Positions 7,429 to 16,049 of a DNA stretch of 36,691 nt are shown piece by piece. Position numbers and translations under genes: made by a program. The notes under the pieces are model-generated. The model had not been told where the DNA came from. It made no database searches and was given only the letters and a program-made list of their open reading frames with translations. Origin of the DNA: Clostridia bacterium (GTDB taxonomy: Bacteria > Bacillota > Clostridia > Saccharofermentanales > UBA5734); assembly GCA_009928985.1 (NCBI GenBank), contig SABL01000013.1, positions 1-36,691 of the forward strand. The letters run 5' to 3'. The first letter of the stretch is position 1, and every line of letters begins with the position of its first letter.

Positions 7429-8685
7429 ATGACTCAAAAAGCAAAACCCGCTCTCAGTCCAGTTGTCACGGTGATCCTCTTTTTTGGCTTGATCAGCCTT
7501 TTGGGCGATCTGGTCTATGAAGGCGCTCGCGGGGCGAACAGCCAGTATTTCAGTCTGCTGGGGGTTACAGCAGCTCAGGTCGGTCTGGTTTTTGGCATCG
7601 GGGAATTTCTCGGTTATGTGCTGCGCTTGCTGGCGGGAGTCTGGTCGGACAAAAGCGGCCGGCAATGGGTATTCCTGTTTATCGGCTATGGCATGCTGGC
7701 TGTGGTGCCTGTGATGGGTCTGACTCAGGAATGGCCAGCGATTGTGACACTGGTCTTGATGGAGCGGATTGGCAAGGCTTTGCGCAATCCAGCCAAAGAC
7801 ACGCTCTTGTCTGCCGTGGCGGCGCATCCAGATTCCAAAGTGGGGGTCGGCCTGGCATTCGGCATCCAGGAGGCTCTTGACCAGATCGGTGCTTTTGCCG
7901 GGCCGCTGATTTTCACCGGGGTTTTTCTCATCATGAAAGCCTCCGGTGTAGCCCAGTATCAGCTGGCTTACCGCCTGCTGGCGGTTCCATTTGCCCTGCT
8001 GATGCTTTTTTTGGCCTTTTCCCACAGAAAAGTCAAGCGCGAGCATTTGATTCCGGCTGCACCAGCATCTGGTTATCACACCCAGCACTTGCAAAAAGTG
8101 TTCTGGCTCTACACCGCATTCACTTTTTTTGCAACACTCGGGCTGGTCAATTTCAGTGTGATCGGATTCCATTTAAAGGCGCAGGATGTACTGGATGATG
8201 GGCAGATCACCTTGCTCTATGCCGGTGCGATGGTGGTCGATGCAGGGGTAGCTTTGCTGGTGGGGCGCGCTTACGACCGGATCAAGGTCAAGACGGGTCT
8301 GCCCACGAGCGGGCTGGTGATCTTGCTTTTGATTCCGCTGGTGACAATCTTGTTGCCAATGCTGGTTTTGGGCTCTTTTGTACCACGAATCGTCCTGGGG
8401 CTGATGGCTTTCGGTATCATCCTCGGACTGCACGAAACGATCATGCGTTCAGCAATCGCGGATCTGACGCCTTTTCACAAGCGCGGTACGAGTTACGGTG
8501 TGTTTAACGCGAGCTATGGATTGGCGCTGCTGGCGGGTGCAGCTCTGATGGGCTGGCTATACGACAGGAACTGGACCAGCGGGATCGTCGGGCTGACCCT
8601 GGCGAGCGAAATCATCGCCCTTTTGATTTTTTTCAAACTGATGCAAGCGAGCCGGCGCACATTGGGCTCGACAGAAATGAGGTAA
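7429..8685 (+). CDS. MFS transporter, 418 aa
   Basis: This major facilitator superfamily protein has about twelve hydrophobic helices. It contains GDLVYEGARGANSQYFSLLG after helix 1 and a motif-A-like stretch GVWSDKSGR in the loop between helices 2 and 3, followed by ERIGKALRNPAKDTLLS, a signature of one drug/ion-antiporter-like MFS subgroup. The frame extends back to a GTG at 7405 within fetB, but GAGG at 7416-7419 is nine bases before the ATG at 7429, which I take as the start. The position between fetB and chrA suggests export of the same class of toxic ion or a chelate. Substrate is not known. Confidence 0.82.
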   Translation: MTQKAKPALSPVVTVILFFGLISLLGDLVYEGARGANSQYFSLLGVTAAQVGLVFGIGEFLGYVLRLLAGVWSDKSGRQWVFLFIGYGMLAVVPVMGLTQEWPAIVTLVLMERIGKALRNPAKDTLLSAVAAHPDSKVGVGLAFGIQEALDQIGAFAGPLIFTGVFLIMKASGVAQYQLAYRLLAVPFALLMLFLAFSHRKVKREHLIPAAPASGYHTQHLQKVFWLYTAFTFFATLGLVNFSVIGFHLKAQDVLDDGQITLLYAGAMVVDAGVALLVGRAYDRIKVKTGLPTSGLVILLLIPLVTILLPMLVLGSFVPRIVLGLMAFGIILGLHETIMRSAIADLTPFHKRGTSYGVFNASYGLALLAGAALMGWLYDRNWTSGIVGLTLASEIIALLIFFKLMQASRRTLGSTEMR

Positions 8686-8688
8686 CGT

Positions 8689-9870
8689 ATGATCAAAGAA
8701 CATGCTGTGAGCTGGCGTTCTTTCCTGAACGACGTTTTCATATGCTCCTTGGGTTCGTATGGCGGGCCGGAGGCGCATATTGGTGTTTTTCTCGACCAGA
8801 TGGTGACGAAAAAGCACTATCTGACCGAGGAGGAACTGATCGAACTGGTCGCGCTGTGCAGCATTTTACCGGGGCCGACCAGCACGCAGACGATTGTGGC
8901 AATCGGGCACAAAAAAGGTGGCCCACTCCTGGGTTTCCTGACCATGCTGGTCTGGGCCCTGCCGGTCCTCGTGGTGATGACGCTGCTTTCCTTCCTTTAC
9001 CAGTTTTTGGCTGCAGTACATGTGTCGAGCGCTGGCCTGCGTTTTATCGGGCCGCTGGCGGTTGGATTCATTCTCGTCGCTGCCTGGAAAATCGGCCGCA
9101 AGGTCGTGGTCGATCGCCTGACTTTGGGCCTGATGTTGTTTGGCGCGCTGACGACGTATTTTTTCCGCGAGCCTTGGGTTTTCCCGCTGGTCTTGCTGGC
9201 TGGAGGTGCCGCCAGCATCGTCGCGTCCCGGGAGAAAAAGCTCTGGAATCATGTCCGGCTGAACCCACCGTGGGGCTATCTGATTGCATTTGCGGCCTTT
9301 GCCCTGGGCGGCATCGCCCTGACATTGACCTGGGACAACCTGGTGGTCCATCTGTTTGAAAGTTTTTACCGCTATGGCTATTTGGTTTTTGGTGGCGGCC
9401 AGGTTGTGGTGCCAGTCATGTACAGTGAACTGGTCGAGCTGCGCCAGTACATGACCAATCAGGAATTTTTGACCGGTTATGGCCTGGTCCAGGGACTGCC
9501 AGGCCCGATGTTCAGTTTTTCGGCTTATGCCGGTGGCATGGCGGCGAGAAGTGGTGGTCCGCTGGTCCAAGTCCTCGGCGCGATCGCCGGCGGGGTTGGC
9601 ATTTTCCTGCCCGGCCTGTTGCTGATCTATTTCATCTATCCAGTCTGGGAAAATCTCAAGCAGATCCGCGGCATCAAGGTGTCCTTGAAGGGGATCAACG
9701 CTGTTGCCGGTGGCATGATCGCGGTGGCAGCGGTGATTGTGATGCAAAAGAGCGGTTTCTCCCTGGAGAACCTGATTGTGATGGTCCTGACCGTTGTGCT
9801 GCTGAATTTTAAAAAGATCCCGGTGCCGTTGATCGTCTTGGCGGCATTGGTAGCTGGATTTGTGATTTAA
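8689..9870 (+). CDS. chrA: Chromate transporter (CHR family, two-domain form), 393 aa
   Basis: Two homologous halves are visible. The N-terminal half has FLNDVFICSLGSYGGPEAHIGVF and LCSILPGPTSTQTIVAIG; the C-terminal half has YGYLVFGGGQVVVPVM and YGLVQGLPGPMFSFSAYAGGM. The paired GG..A/V and PGP motifs are diagnostic of ChrA, an inner-membrane antiporter that exports chromate and possibly related oxyanions. The start is the ATG at 8689, four bases after the MFS stop with GAGG at 8679-8682. It is the last gene of the PadR-fetAB-MFS operon. Its TAA overlaps the stop of the opposite-strand gene (TTAA at 9867-9870), with no terminator between. Chromate itself may not be the natural substrate. Confidence 0.88.
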   Translation: MIKEHAVSWRSFLNDVFICSLGSYGGPEAHIGVFLDQMVTKKHYLTEEELIELVALCSILPGPTSTQTIVAIGHKKGGPLLGFLTMLVWALPVLVVMTLLSFLYQFLAAVHVSSAGLRFIGPLAVGFILVAAWKIGRKVVVDRLTLGLMLFGALTTYFFREPWVFPLVLLAGGAASIVASREKKLWNHVRLNPPWGYLIAFAAFALGGIALTLTWDNLVVHLFESFYRYGYLVFGGGQVVVPVMYSELVELRQYMTNQEFLTGYGLVQGLPGPMFSFSAYAGGMAARSGGPLVQVLGAIAGGVGIFLPGLLLIYFIYPVWENLKQIRGIKVSLKGINAVAGGMIAVAAVIVMQKSGFSLENLIVMVLTVVLLNFKKIPVPLIVLAALVAGFVI

Positions 9871-11597
9871 GTTGATCCATTCTCAATCAAACGCAGGAAA
9901 AGCTCCGTGATCTCGGGATCGAACTGGACGCCGGAATTGCGGCGAATTTCCGCGATGGCTTGTTCACGCGGCAGGGCTGGTCGATAGGAACGGTCTTCCG
10001 TCATGGCGTCGAAGGCGTCAGCAACGGCCAGGATCCGGGCTAGCAAAGGAATTTTCTCGCCAGACAGGCCTTGGGGATAGCCTTGGCCATCCCAGCGTTC
10101 GTGATGCGTCAGGATCAGCTCGGATATGGGCCGCAGTTCGGGCGAGGCTTGAGCGATGCGGTAACCGACCTCCGGGTGTTTCTTGATCTCGTCCCATTCT
10201 TCATCTGACAAACGGCCTGGTTTGGTCAATATCTCGCGGTCGATGCTGATTTTGCCGATGTCATGCAAGGTGGAAAATAGCTCCAGAGCGACCAAGTCGT
10301 CTTCGGATAGGCCCAGGGCCTGGCCCAGCTGTTTGGTCATCGTCGCCAACCGGGTTGCGTGAGCCTCGGTTTCGTTGCTCTTCTCGAACAAGGTCGTTTT
10401 GATTGAGGCAATGATCGAGCTGTGCAGGCTGCGTGTCTCGAGCAGCTTGCGTTTGTACATGTAGGTTTCGGCATCGTTGCGAATTTTGGCAAATGATTCC
10501 TCAGGGCTTTGTTTTGTCGCAAAGCCGAGCGAAATATCCACATAATAAGCGTCATTTTCCTGCTCACGTGAGTACTCATGACAGGATTTCTTGATGCGTT
10601 CGACGACCAGCCGGGCGCCTTCACTGTCTGTTTTTGGCAGCAAGATCCAGAATTCATCGCCGCCGGTGCGGGCAATGATATCGTCGGAACGGCAGTTGGA
10701 TTTGAGGATGCGGGCCACATTGACCAGGAGTTTATCGCCTTCGTCATGACCTACGGCATCGTTGATCAACTTGAGGCCGTTGATGTCGCCAATGATGATG
10801 GAAAGCGGCAATTGGCGTGGTGTGTCGAGCCGTGCCAGCTCCTCCTGGAAAAAGGGCCGGTTGTACAAGCCCGTCAGAGAATCGTGGTAGTTGAGATACT
10901 TGACTTCATCTTCATGTTGTTTACGGCTGGTGATGTCGCGGCTGATGCCGATCAGGCCGATCACCTGGCCACTGGTATCGTAATAGGGTGTTTTCAGAGT
11001 GTCCAGACAGACTACGGTGTCGTCGGGGTAGGTGACATATTCTTCGTTGGAGTGGGACTGGTGTTGGCTGAGCATTTCCTGGTCCATGCGGCGAAAGGAC
11101 TCTGCTACGGCTTGATCAAACAAGTCGTAATCGTTCTTGCCAATGATATCTAGTTCTGTCTTTCCAACAAATTTCTCAAATGCTTTGTTGCAACCCAGAT
11201 AATTGCTGTCCGGGTCCTTGTAGAAAACCAAGTCAGGGATTGAGTTGATCATCGCCTTGAGCAAGGCCTCTTTTTCGACATATTCGTGATAGAGCTGGCG
11301 GTACTCGTCACTCGAATCTGCCAGCTGGCGATTGGCTTTGGACAACTGCAAATTAGTCTGGGCAATTTTAATCAGCGCTGTACGAACCAGCAGGTAAATC
11401 AGACAGGCACTGGCCAGTACGTAAAACCAACCCTTGAGCAGGCTGGCCAGAATCAGGGTGTGCGGGTCCAGGAAAAGCCACTCGATGACCTTGTCCGAAA
11501 GCAAAATCCACAAAGAACCGACTAGCAAGTAGATCACAGAAATCCGCAGTGCCTGTCCCGAAGCCGTGTTTTTCTTTTTCTCTATAAAGCGATACAT
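9867..11597 (-). CDS. Membrane PAS-GGDEF-HD-GYP protein (cyclic-di-GMP turnover), 576 aa
   Basis: Two membrane helices (about residues 18-36 and 48-75) are followed by a short coiled coil, a PAS domain (about 114-225), a GGDEF domain and an HD-GYP domain. The GGDEF motif is intact (TGGDEF, 311-316), and RSDD at 303-306 matches the RxxD product-inhibition site at the correct distance. The HD-GYP domain has HDIGKI (from 445) and later HHERWDGQGYP, so both synthesis and hydrolysis of cyclic di-GMP are possible in principle. The PAS domain may sense a small ligand or redox state. The ATG at 11597 follows AGGTG by eight bases. It stands alone, so the process it controls is not visible from context. 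Confidence 0.92.
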   Translation of the reverse strand: MYRFIEKKKNTASGQALRISVIYLLVGSLWILLSDKVIEWLFLDPHTLILASLLKGWFYVLASACLIYLLVRTALIKIAQTNLQLSKANRQLADSSDEYRQLYHEYVEKEALLKAMINSIPDLVFYKDPDSNYLGCNKAFEKFVGKTELDIIGKNDYDLFDQAVAESFRRMDQEMLSQHQSHSNEEYVTYPDDTVVCLDTLKTPYYDTSGQVIGLIGISRDITSRKQHEDEVKYLNYHDSLTGLYNRPFFQEELARLDTPRQLPLSIIIGDINGLKLINDAVGHDEGDKLLVNVARILKSNCRSDDIIARTGGDEFWILLPKTDSEGARLVVERIKKSCHEYSREQENDAYYVDISLGFATKQSPEESFAKIRNDAETYMYKRKLLETRSLHSSIIASIKTTLFEKSNETEAHATRLATMTKQLGQALGLSEDDLVALELFSTLHDIGKISIDREILTKPGRLSDEEWDEIKKHPEVGYRIAQASPELRPISELILTHHERWDGQGYPQGLSGEKIPLLARILAVADAFDAMTEDRSYRPALPREQAIAEIRRNSGVQFDPEITELFLRLIENGST

Positions 11598-11702
11598 GTA
11601 AAAAACACCTATCTATACTGTAATATATTGCCATAAATTTCGAAAGCTCGTTAAAACCACTAGAGACTACTTTGAATCAGAATGATAAGACTGTCAATGG
11701 TT

Positions 11703-11735
11703 TGCCGAATTTGGGACGGGGTCTCAATTTCGGCA
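11703..11735. repeat. GGGACGGGGTC palindromic repeat, copy C (degenerate)
   Basis: TGCCGAATTTGGGAC (11703-11717), a GGG centre and GTCTCAATTTCGGCA (11721-11735) form a 15-bp inverted repeat with two mismatches, one a G-T. The layout and core equal copy A at 4564-4594, but the internal arm bases differ. It lies between two divergently transcribed genes and about 85 bases from the start of the zinc-ribbon gene. Confidence 0.65.
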
Positions 11736-11781
11736 TTGCTAGTTTTCCCTTCTGACAACCGGCAAATTCAATTGCATTTTG

Positions 11782-11790
11782 TGGTATAAA
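11782..11790 (+). promoter_or_regulatory. Extended -10 promoter of the zinc-ribbon gene
   Basis: TGGTATAAA is a TGn-extended -10 with a TATAAA hexamer, 31 bases before the ATG. No clear -35 is present, as is usual for extended -10 promoters. Confidence 0.4.
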
Positions 11791-11821
11791 TTAGTTAGAT
11801 TCTCTGTTTATGGGGGTGTGC

Positions 11822-12601
11822 ATGGCGGTGTCTTTGCAATGCTCGAATTGTGGGGCGAATGTACCGCCGGACAGTGTGCGGTGCAGCTATTGTCAGTCGG
11901 TCCTGGCGCGCGCCGCTTGCCCGGCCTGTTTCGGGCCGGTATTTCGCGGGATGAAGTATTGCCCGGATTGCGGCAGCCGGATTGCCCGACAGGATTTGAC
12001 TCCGGACAGCACCTTGCACTGCCCGCGCTGCGAGACACATCTGCTCCCGGCTCTGATTGCCGATGTGCGGGTCGATGAATGCAATTGGTGTGGCGGGATC
12101 TGGCTAGAACGGGAGGCGTTCCAGAAAATCTGTGAAAAATGGGATGCTGCAGCCCTGCCATTGGACCGGGTCGAACAAGGTTTAGTCTGGACGGATCCGG
12201 AAAAACCACCACGCTCGAATCATGTGACACCCTTGGCAAGTCAGCCGGATTCAGCCAGCCGGATGTATGTTCCCTGCCCGACGTGTGGCGGGCTGATGCT
12301 CAGGAAGAATTTTGCGGGCTGCTCCGGAGTGATCATCGACTGGTGCAAACCGCATGGCTATTGGTTTGACCGTACGGAATTGCAAAAAGTCGTTTCTTTT
12401 GTCCGGTCAGGCGGCATGCAAAAGTCACGTGAAAAAGAAATGCTGCTGCTGCGTGAGGAACAAGAACGCTTGCGGGAACTTAAGTCGCAACCTTTGCCGG
12501 GCAGCGTCGACCCGCGCGTCGATTCAGCATCGGAACTGTTCGGGATCGATATGGATTTTGTCGAGACCATCGCCGGGATCATCAAGAAATTGTTCGGCTA
12601 A
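11822..12601 (+). CDS. Multi-zinc-ribbon protein (zf-TFIIB type), 259 aa
   Basis: Four cysteine-rich zinc-binding units occur in a row: C7/C10-C21/C24, C33/C36-C47/C50, then two zf-TFIIB-type units, LHCPRC...CNWCGGIWLEREAF (about 67-100) and VPCPTCGGLML...CKPHGYWFDRTEL (about 150-188). The last 70 residues form a charged helix (KSREKEMLLLREEQERLREL) and a short hydrophobic tail. zf-TFIIB proteins are widespread but mostly uncharacterised; nucleic-acid or protein binding is likely, an enzyme activity is not. The ATG at 11810 is an alternative start, but GGGGGTG at 11812-11818 favours the ATG at 11822. The gene ends in a strong bidirectional terminator. Confidence 0.8.
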   Translation: MAVSLQCSNCGANVPPDSVRCSYCQSVLARAACPACFGPVFRGMKYCPDCGSRIARQDLTPDSTLHCPRCETHLLPALIADVRVDECNWCGGIWLEREAFQKICEKWDAAALPLDRVEQGLVWTDPEKPPRSNHVTPLASQPDSASRMYVPCPTCGGLMLRKNFAGCSGVIIDWCKPHGYWFDRTELQKVVSFVRSGGMQKSREKEMLLLREEQERLRELKSQPLPGSVDPRVDSASELFGIDMDFVETIAGIIKKLFG

Positions 12602-12626
12602 ACAGCGGCGGCAAAAGCGTAAAAAA

Positions 12627-12662
12627 GGCGGCGCTTTCCTGGCGAAAGCAGCCGCCGTTTTT
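12627..12662. terminator. Bidirectional intrinsic terminator
   Basis: GGCGGCGCTTTC pairs with GAAAGC-A-GCCGCC (one bulged A), followed by GTTTTT on the plus strand and preceded by six A (12621-12626), which become a T-run on the minus strand. It serves both the zinc-ribbon gene and the converging Gfo/Idh operon. Confidence 0.85.
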
Positions 12663-12720
12663 AACTGGATCTAGTTACAGGGGCGACAACAGGACGGCTT
12701 CCCTTCAAGGACAAGCCATA

Positions 12721-13890
12721 TCAGTACTCGACCCAGATGGCGCCGTTGTCGGCGGACTCGACGCATTTGTTGACGTATTTGACGCCTTCGTAGCCGGCGC
12801 GGACGTCGGGGTACCAGAAGTCTTCCTCACCGACTTTGCCGCCTTTGGTCGCACGGTCCATCGCCATGCCAAAGCGCATGTAGAGATTGGACCAGGCTTC
12901 AAAGAGGCCTTCCGGGTGTCCGCCGCCGATGCGGTCTTCGGCCAGGGCACCTGGATAGAGGTAGCCTGCGCCGCGTTCGAGGGTGCGGGCGGGCTCACCC
13001 TGGACTTCATAAAGCAGCTGGTTGGGCTTGACAGCATCCCATTCGACGCTCGCCTTCGAGCCGGTGACGCGGATCTTGTGCCCAAAGACGGATCCAGCGT
13101 TGACAGAGCTGGCCCACAGGGTGCCTACAGCGCCATTGTCATATTCCATCAGGATGGTGGCATTATCTTCGAGGGGGGCACGGCTCTTGATGAAGCTCTG
13201 GCGCGAGCACAGGAGTCGCTTGAGCTTGAGCTCGGGGACAATGATTTCAGTCAGGAAAAGGGGATGTGTCGCCAGATCACCGATGACGAAAGTCGGACCA
13301 GCGACCTTGGGGTCGACGCGCCATTTCTGGGCGGCACTGGCAGTCTCAACTGCAGCGGAATTGCCGCCATGGGCGAACTGCATCTGGATGATGCGGATAT
13401 CGCCGAGATCACCATTTTTCACCATCTGGCGGGCTTGCTCGATCGCCTGGTGGCCGGCATAGCCGTAGGTGACGCCGACGACGCGATTCATTTTCTGTGA
13501 CAGCTCGACCAGCTCGGCAGCCTGCTCATTTTCAAAGCACATCGGTTTCTCGACAACAACATGGAGGCCTGCCTGGAGAGCTGCTTTGGCGATGGTGTAA
13601 TGGGTGCTGTTCGGTGTGGCAATGGAAACCGCCTCGATGCCGTCGGCACGCTTGGCTTCTTCGGTAAAAAGGGACTGGTAGTCGGGATAGCAGCGGTCCG
13701 GATCGAGGCCGAGCTGGATACCGAAATTCTGGCCGCGCTCGGGATCGATGTCGAAAGCGCCGGCAACCAGTTCAAAACGCCGGTCCCTGAGGGCGGCTGA
13801 GCGGTGGATGTAGCCGATGTTGCTGCCGCGGCCGCCACCGACCATGGCCCAGCGGATGGGACGCTCGTATGTTCTTTCACCATTGATCAT
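12721..13890 (-). CDS. Gfo/Idh/MocA-family NAD(P)-dependent oxidoreductase, 389 aa
   Basis: The N-terminal Rossmann fold shows VGGGRGSNIGYIHRSAA, DYQSLF, AVSIATPNSTHYTIAKAALQAGLHVVVEKP (the EKP motif holds the catalytic lysine), followed by a mixed alpha/beta substrate domain. Enzymes of this family oxidise or reduce a hydroxyl/keto group of sugars, inositols or sugar glycosides. The GGG-xG-x-IG-x-HR form is common in the subgroup acting with xylose-isomerase-like partners, which fits the IolE-like gene 69 bases upstream in the same operon. AAAGGAG lies seven bases before the ATG. The pair may act on inositol-like compounds or on 3-keto-glycosides; the sequence alone does not decide. Confidence 0.88.
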   Translation of the reverse strand: MINGERTYERPIRWAMVGGGRGSNIGYIHRSAALRDRRFELVAGAFDIDPERGQNFGIQLGLDPDRCYPDYQSLFTEEAKRADGIEAVSIATPNSTHYTIAKAALQAGLHVVVEKPMCFENEQAAELVELSQKMNRVVGVTYGYAGHQAIEQARQMVKNGDLGDIRIIQMQFAHGGNSAAVETASAAQKWRVDPKVAGPTFVIGDLATHPLFLTEIIVPELKLKRLLCSRQSFIKSRAPLEDNATILMEYDNGAVGTLWASSVNAGSVFGHKIRVTGSKASVEWDAVKPNQLLYEVQGEPARTLERGAGYLYPGALAEDRIGGGHPEGLFEAWSNLYMRFGMAMDRATKGGKVGEEDFWYPDVRAGYEGVKYVNKCVESADNGAIWVEY

Positions 13891-13959
13891 GGGGGTACTC
13901 CTTTCGCCAGAGGCGATCTGAATGAAGGTTTATTTGCGCATTAGTCTGCTGCTGTCAGG

Positions 13960-14883
13960 TCAATAGCCGACGCTCTTCAAATACTGGAAGCTGCGGGTGA
14001 CGTCACGCAAACTGGTGTCGGAGTTTCTCGGGTCACGTTCCTGCTCGACGGTGACCCAGCCGGTGTAACCGATCTCGCGCAGGGCTGTGTTGATACCAGG
14101 ATAGTCGATCGCACCCGTGCCGATCGGGCACATGACGCCCTTGGCGCAGGCTTCGAAGAAATCAATCTCGATCTTGAGCATGTCGTCGTAGATCGCCTGG
14201 TCGACGTCTTTGAAATGGATGTAGTCGATGCGGTCGATGTAGCGGCGGATCCAGGTTTCCGGGTCCATGCCAGCATAGTAGAGATGGCCTGTGTCAAAGA
14301 CAAAACCGGAAAGTTCTTTCGGGACATCGGCAATGACTTGCTCGATCTCATCGGCGAATTCGATGTAACCGCCGGCATGGGGGTGGATGACGGGGCGGAC
14401 GCCGTATTTCGTCCAGGCCAGTTCGGCGATGGCGCGGATATTGGCCAGCATGTCCTGGTAACGCTCCGGCGACAGGCGTGGGGCGGTGTCCGGGTGGCCA
14501 GCGGTGGTGGCGCGTTCCGGGTGGAAATAGTCCATGTAGGTCAGGTAAGGCGTCGCAAAACGCTGGCCCGGTTCCTGTTCGTCGCGTGGCAGCCGTGTGA
14601 TGAAGCTGCAGATGTCCTCGGTCTGTTTCAAGAGGTTTTCACGGTTGGAAGCGCTGACCAGGTCGTCGAAAATGGTACCAACGATGATCGTCAGACCGTT
14701 CTTTTTCAGCTCAGCGGTGACAGCGTCGACATCCAGCGGCATGAAACCGTAAGGGCCAAGTTCGATGCCCGTGAATCCGGATTTGCCGGCTTCTTCGAGC
14801 ACGCGCTGCCAGCTGGGCAGGTAGGGATTTTTCGGATCATCGACGCCCCAGCAACTGGGTGCACAGGCAATGCGGATGCTCAT
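13960..14883 (-). CDS. Sugar phosphate isomerase/epimerase (IolE-like TIM barrel), 307 aa
   Basis: This is a xylose-isomerase-like (AP endonuclease 2) TIM-barrel protein. The start IACAPSCWGVDDPKNPYLPSW, the strand GFTGIELGPYGFMP, HPHAGGYIE, the metal-site region FVFDTGHLYYAG, YIHFKDVD and the late VEQERD place it close to inosose dehydratase IolE and related sugar epimerases. Acidic and histidine residues in these motifs would bind the divalent metal. GGAGG precedes the ATG by nine to ten bases. It is the first gene of the operon with the Gfo/Idh oxidoreductase and is divergent from an AraC regulator, which probably controls it. No other iol genes are in the window, so a true inositol pathway is not established. 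Confidence 0.82.
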   Translation of the reverse strand: MSIRIACAPSCWGVDDPKNPYLPSWQRVLEEAGKSGFTGIELGPYGFMPLDVDAVTAELKKNGLTIIVGTIFDDLVSASNRENLLKQTEDICSFITRLPRDEQEPGQRFATPYLTYMDYFHPERATTAGHPDTAPRLSPERYQDMLANIRAIAELAWTKYGVRPVIHPHAGGYIEFADEIEQVIADVPKELSGFVFDTGHLYYAGMDPETWIRRYIDRIDYIHFKDVDQAIYDDMLKIEIDFFEACAKGVMCPIGTGAIDYPGINTALREIGYTGWVTVEQERDPRNSDTSLRDVTRSFQYLKSVGY

Positions 14884-15084
14884 GGTTTTAAGGTCCTCCC
14901 GATGGTAAATCCGGCTGGCGAGGCCGGTGTTTCATTCTGATATCATTGTAGCGCGCTTGCCCGTCCGGCGAATCATATTTCTTGTTGAGTTCGCTTGGCC
15001 AGATCAATGCAAACCCCTTGCCAATGGGCCGTTTCAGGCAGCTTTACCCCCTCTGGCCAAAGAACGATTCATTAATCTTGCGAT

Positions 15085-15102
15085 CCTGGCTATCTAGCCA
15101 GG
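15085..15102. promoter_or_regulatory. Inverted repeat between the IolE-like gene and araC
   Basis: CCTGGCTA-TC-TAGCCAGG is a perfect 8-bp inverted repeat in the divergent intergenic region, next to TGATAAACT at 15105-15113. It is a candidate operator or a leader hairpin; no regulator can be assigned. Confidence 0.4.
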
Positions 15103-15120
15103 CATGATAAACTGAAAGCA

Positions 15121-15156
15121 GGTGCATTGCACCGGTCTTCTGCGACCAGAAGAACC
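15121..15156 (+). other. Leader hairpins upstream of araC
   Basis: GGTGCA-T-TGCACC (15121-15133) is followed at once by GGTCTTCTG-CGAC-CAGAAGA-A-CC (15134-15156), a 9-bp stem with one bulge. Both precede the SD at 15165-15170 by a few bases and could fold in the mRNA leader. Confidence 0.35.
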
Positions 15157-15177
15157 GTCCAGCCAAGGAGCACGCCC

Positions 15178-16044
15178 ATGCCGTTTTATTTCCCGGACAA
15201 AGAACAATCTGCAACGTTTGCTGCGGCGACTTCGCCCCGTTTGATCAGCGTGTTCCGGTCCGGGGATGAAGCCATGGTCATGCCACGCGTCATGCACAAG
15301 CACGATGACAATTTGGAAATCGTCCTGATCCTCAGGGGCCAGGGCCAGCATGTGATTGGCGGTCGCGCCTATCTGACCGGGAGGGGTGACATTCTCGTCT
15401 ATAACGCCGGGGTTCTCCACGATGAAAGCACGGACCTGAACGAGTCGCTGCAGGTCTACTATTGCTCAGCGAACCAGGTCCAGATCCAAGGGCTGCCGGT
15501 CAACCAGCTTTTACCCGTGGGCAGCCCGGCAGTCATCCATTGCGGCGAAGCGTTAGCCCATGTGGAAACCTTGTTTAGCCTGATGGTCGAGCAGACTGCC
15601 CTGCACACGCCCCAGTCGATGGAGATAGCCCAGCAGAGCCTGGCCGTTCTGCTCTTATTGATCCGCAACCTATCCCAGAGTCAGATCATGGAGCCGCCCC
15701 TGACGGAACCAGAACTGGGTCAGCAAATCAAAGCCTACATCGACCAGAACTATCCCGATGATTTGACTCTGGCCGCCATTGCCGAGGTATTCCACATCAA
15801 TCCATACTATTTATCCCATTTGTTCAAGGAACAGATCGGATTTTCCCCGATGCAGTACCTGATCCGGCGCCGGATTGGCGAGGCCCAGTCGTTGCTGATC
15901 CATTCCGACCGACCGGTCAAAGACATTGCAACCGCAGTCGGTTTCAATCACCTCAACAATTTCCACAACTCATTCCAGAAAATGGTCGGCATGGCGCCGG
16001 GCCGTTACCGCAAGCAGTGGCACGAAGGTGATCTGGCCAAATAG
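15178..16044 (+). CDS. AraC-family transcriptional regulator with cupin sensor domain, 288 aa
   Basis: The N-terminal half is a cupin-like sensor (HKHDDNLEIVLILRGQGQHVIGGRAYLTGRGDILVYNAGVLHDE). The C-terminal half is a double helix-turn-helix: DDLTLAAIAEVFHINPYYLSHLFKEQIGFSPMQYLIRRRI and then PVKDIATAVGFNHLNNFHNSFQKMVGMAPGRYRKQW. The frame runs back to an ATG at 15127, but AAGGAG at 15165-15170 is seven bases from the ATG at 15178, which gives MPFYFPDKEQ. It is divergent from the IolE-like/Gfo operon and is the best candidate for its activator, responding to a sugar or polyol. Its end is six bases from that of a second AraC gene on the opposite strand. Confidence 0.9.
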   Translation: MPFYFPDKEQSATFAAATSPRLISVFRSGDEAMVMPRVMHKHDDNLEIVLILRGQGQHVIGGRAYLTGRGDILVYNAGVLHDESTDLNESLQVYYCSANQVQIQGLPVNQLLPVGSPAVIHCGEALAHVETLFSLMVEQTALHTPQSMEIAQQSLAVLLLLIRNLSQSQIMEPPLTEPELGQQIKAYIDQNYPDDLTLAAIAEVFHINPYYLSHLFKEQIGFSPMQYLIRRRIGEAQSLLIHSDRPVKDIATAVGFNHLNNFHNSFQKMVGMAPGRYRKQWHEGDLAK

Positions 16045-16049
16045 TGCAG

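Noticed and set aside
8866-9747. Minus-strand open frame opposite chrA
   Set aside because: chrA motifs are complete on the plus strand; the mirror frame is His/Gln-rich without domain features.
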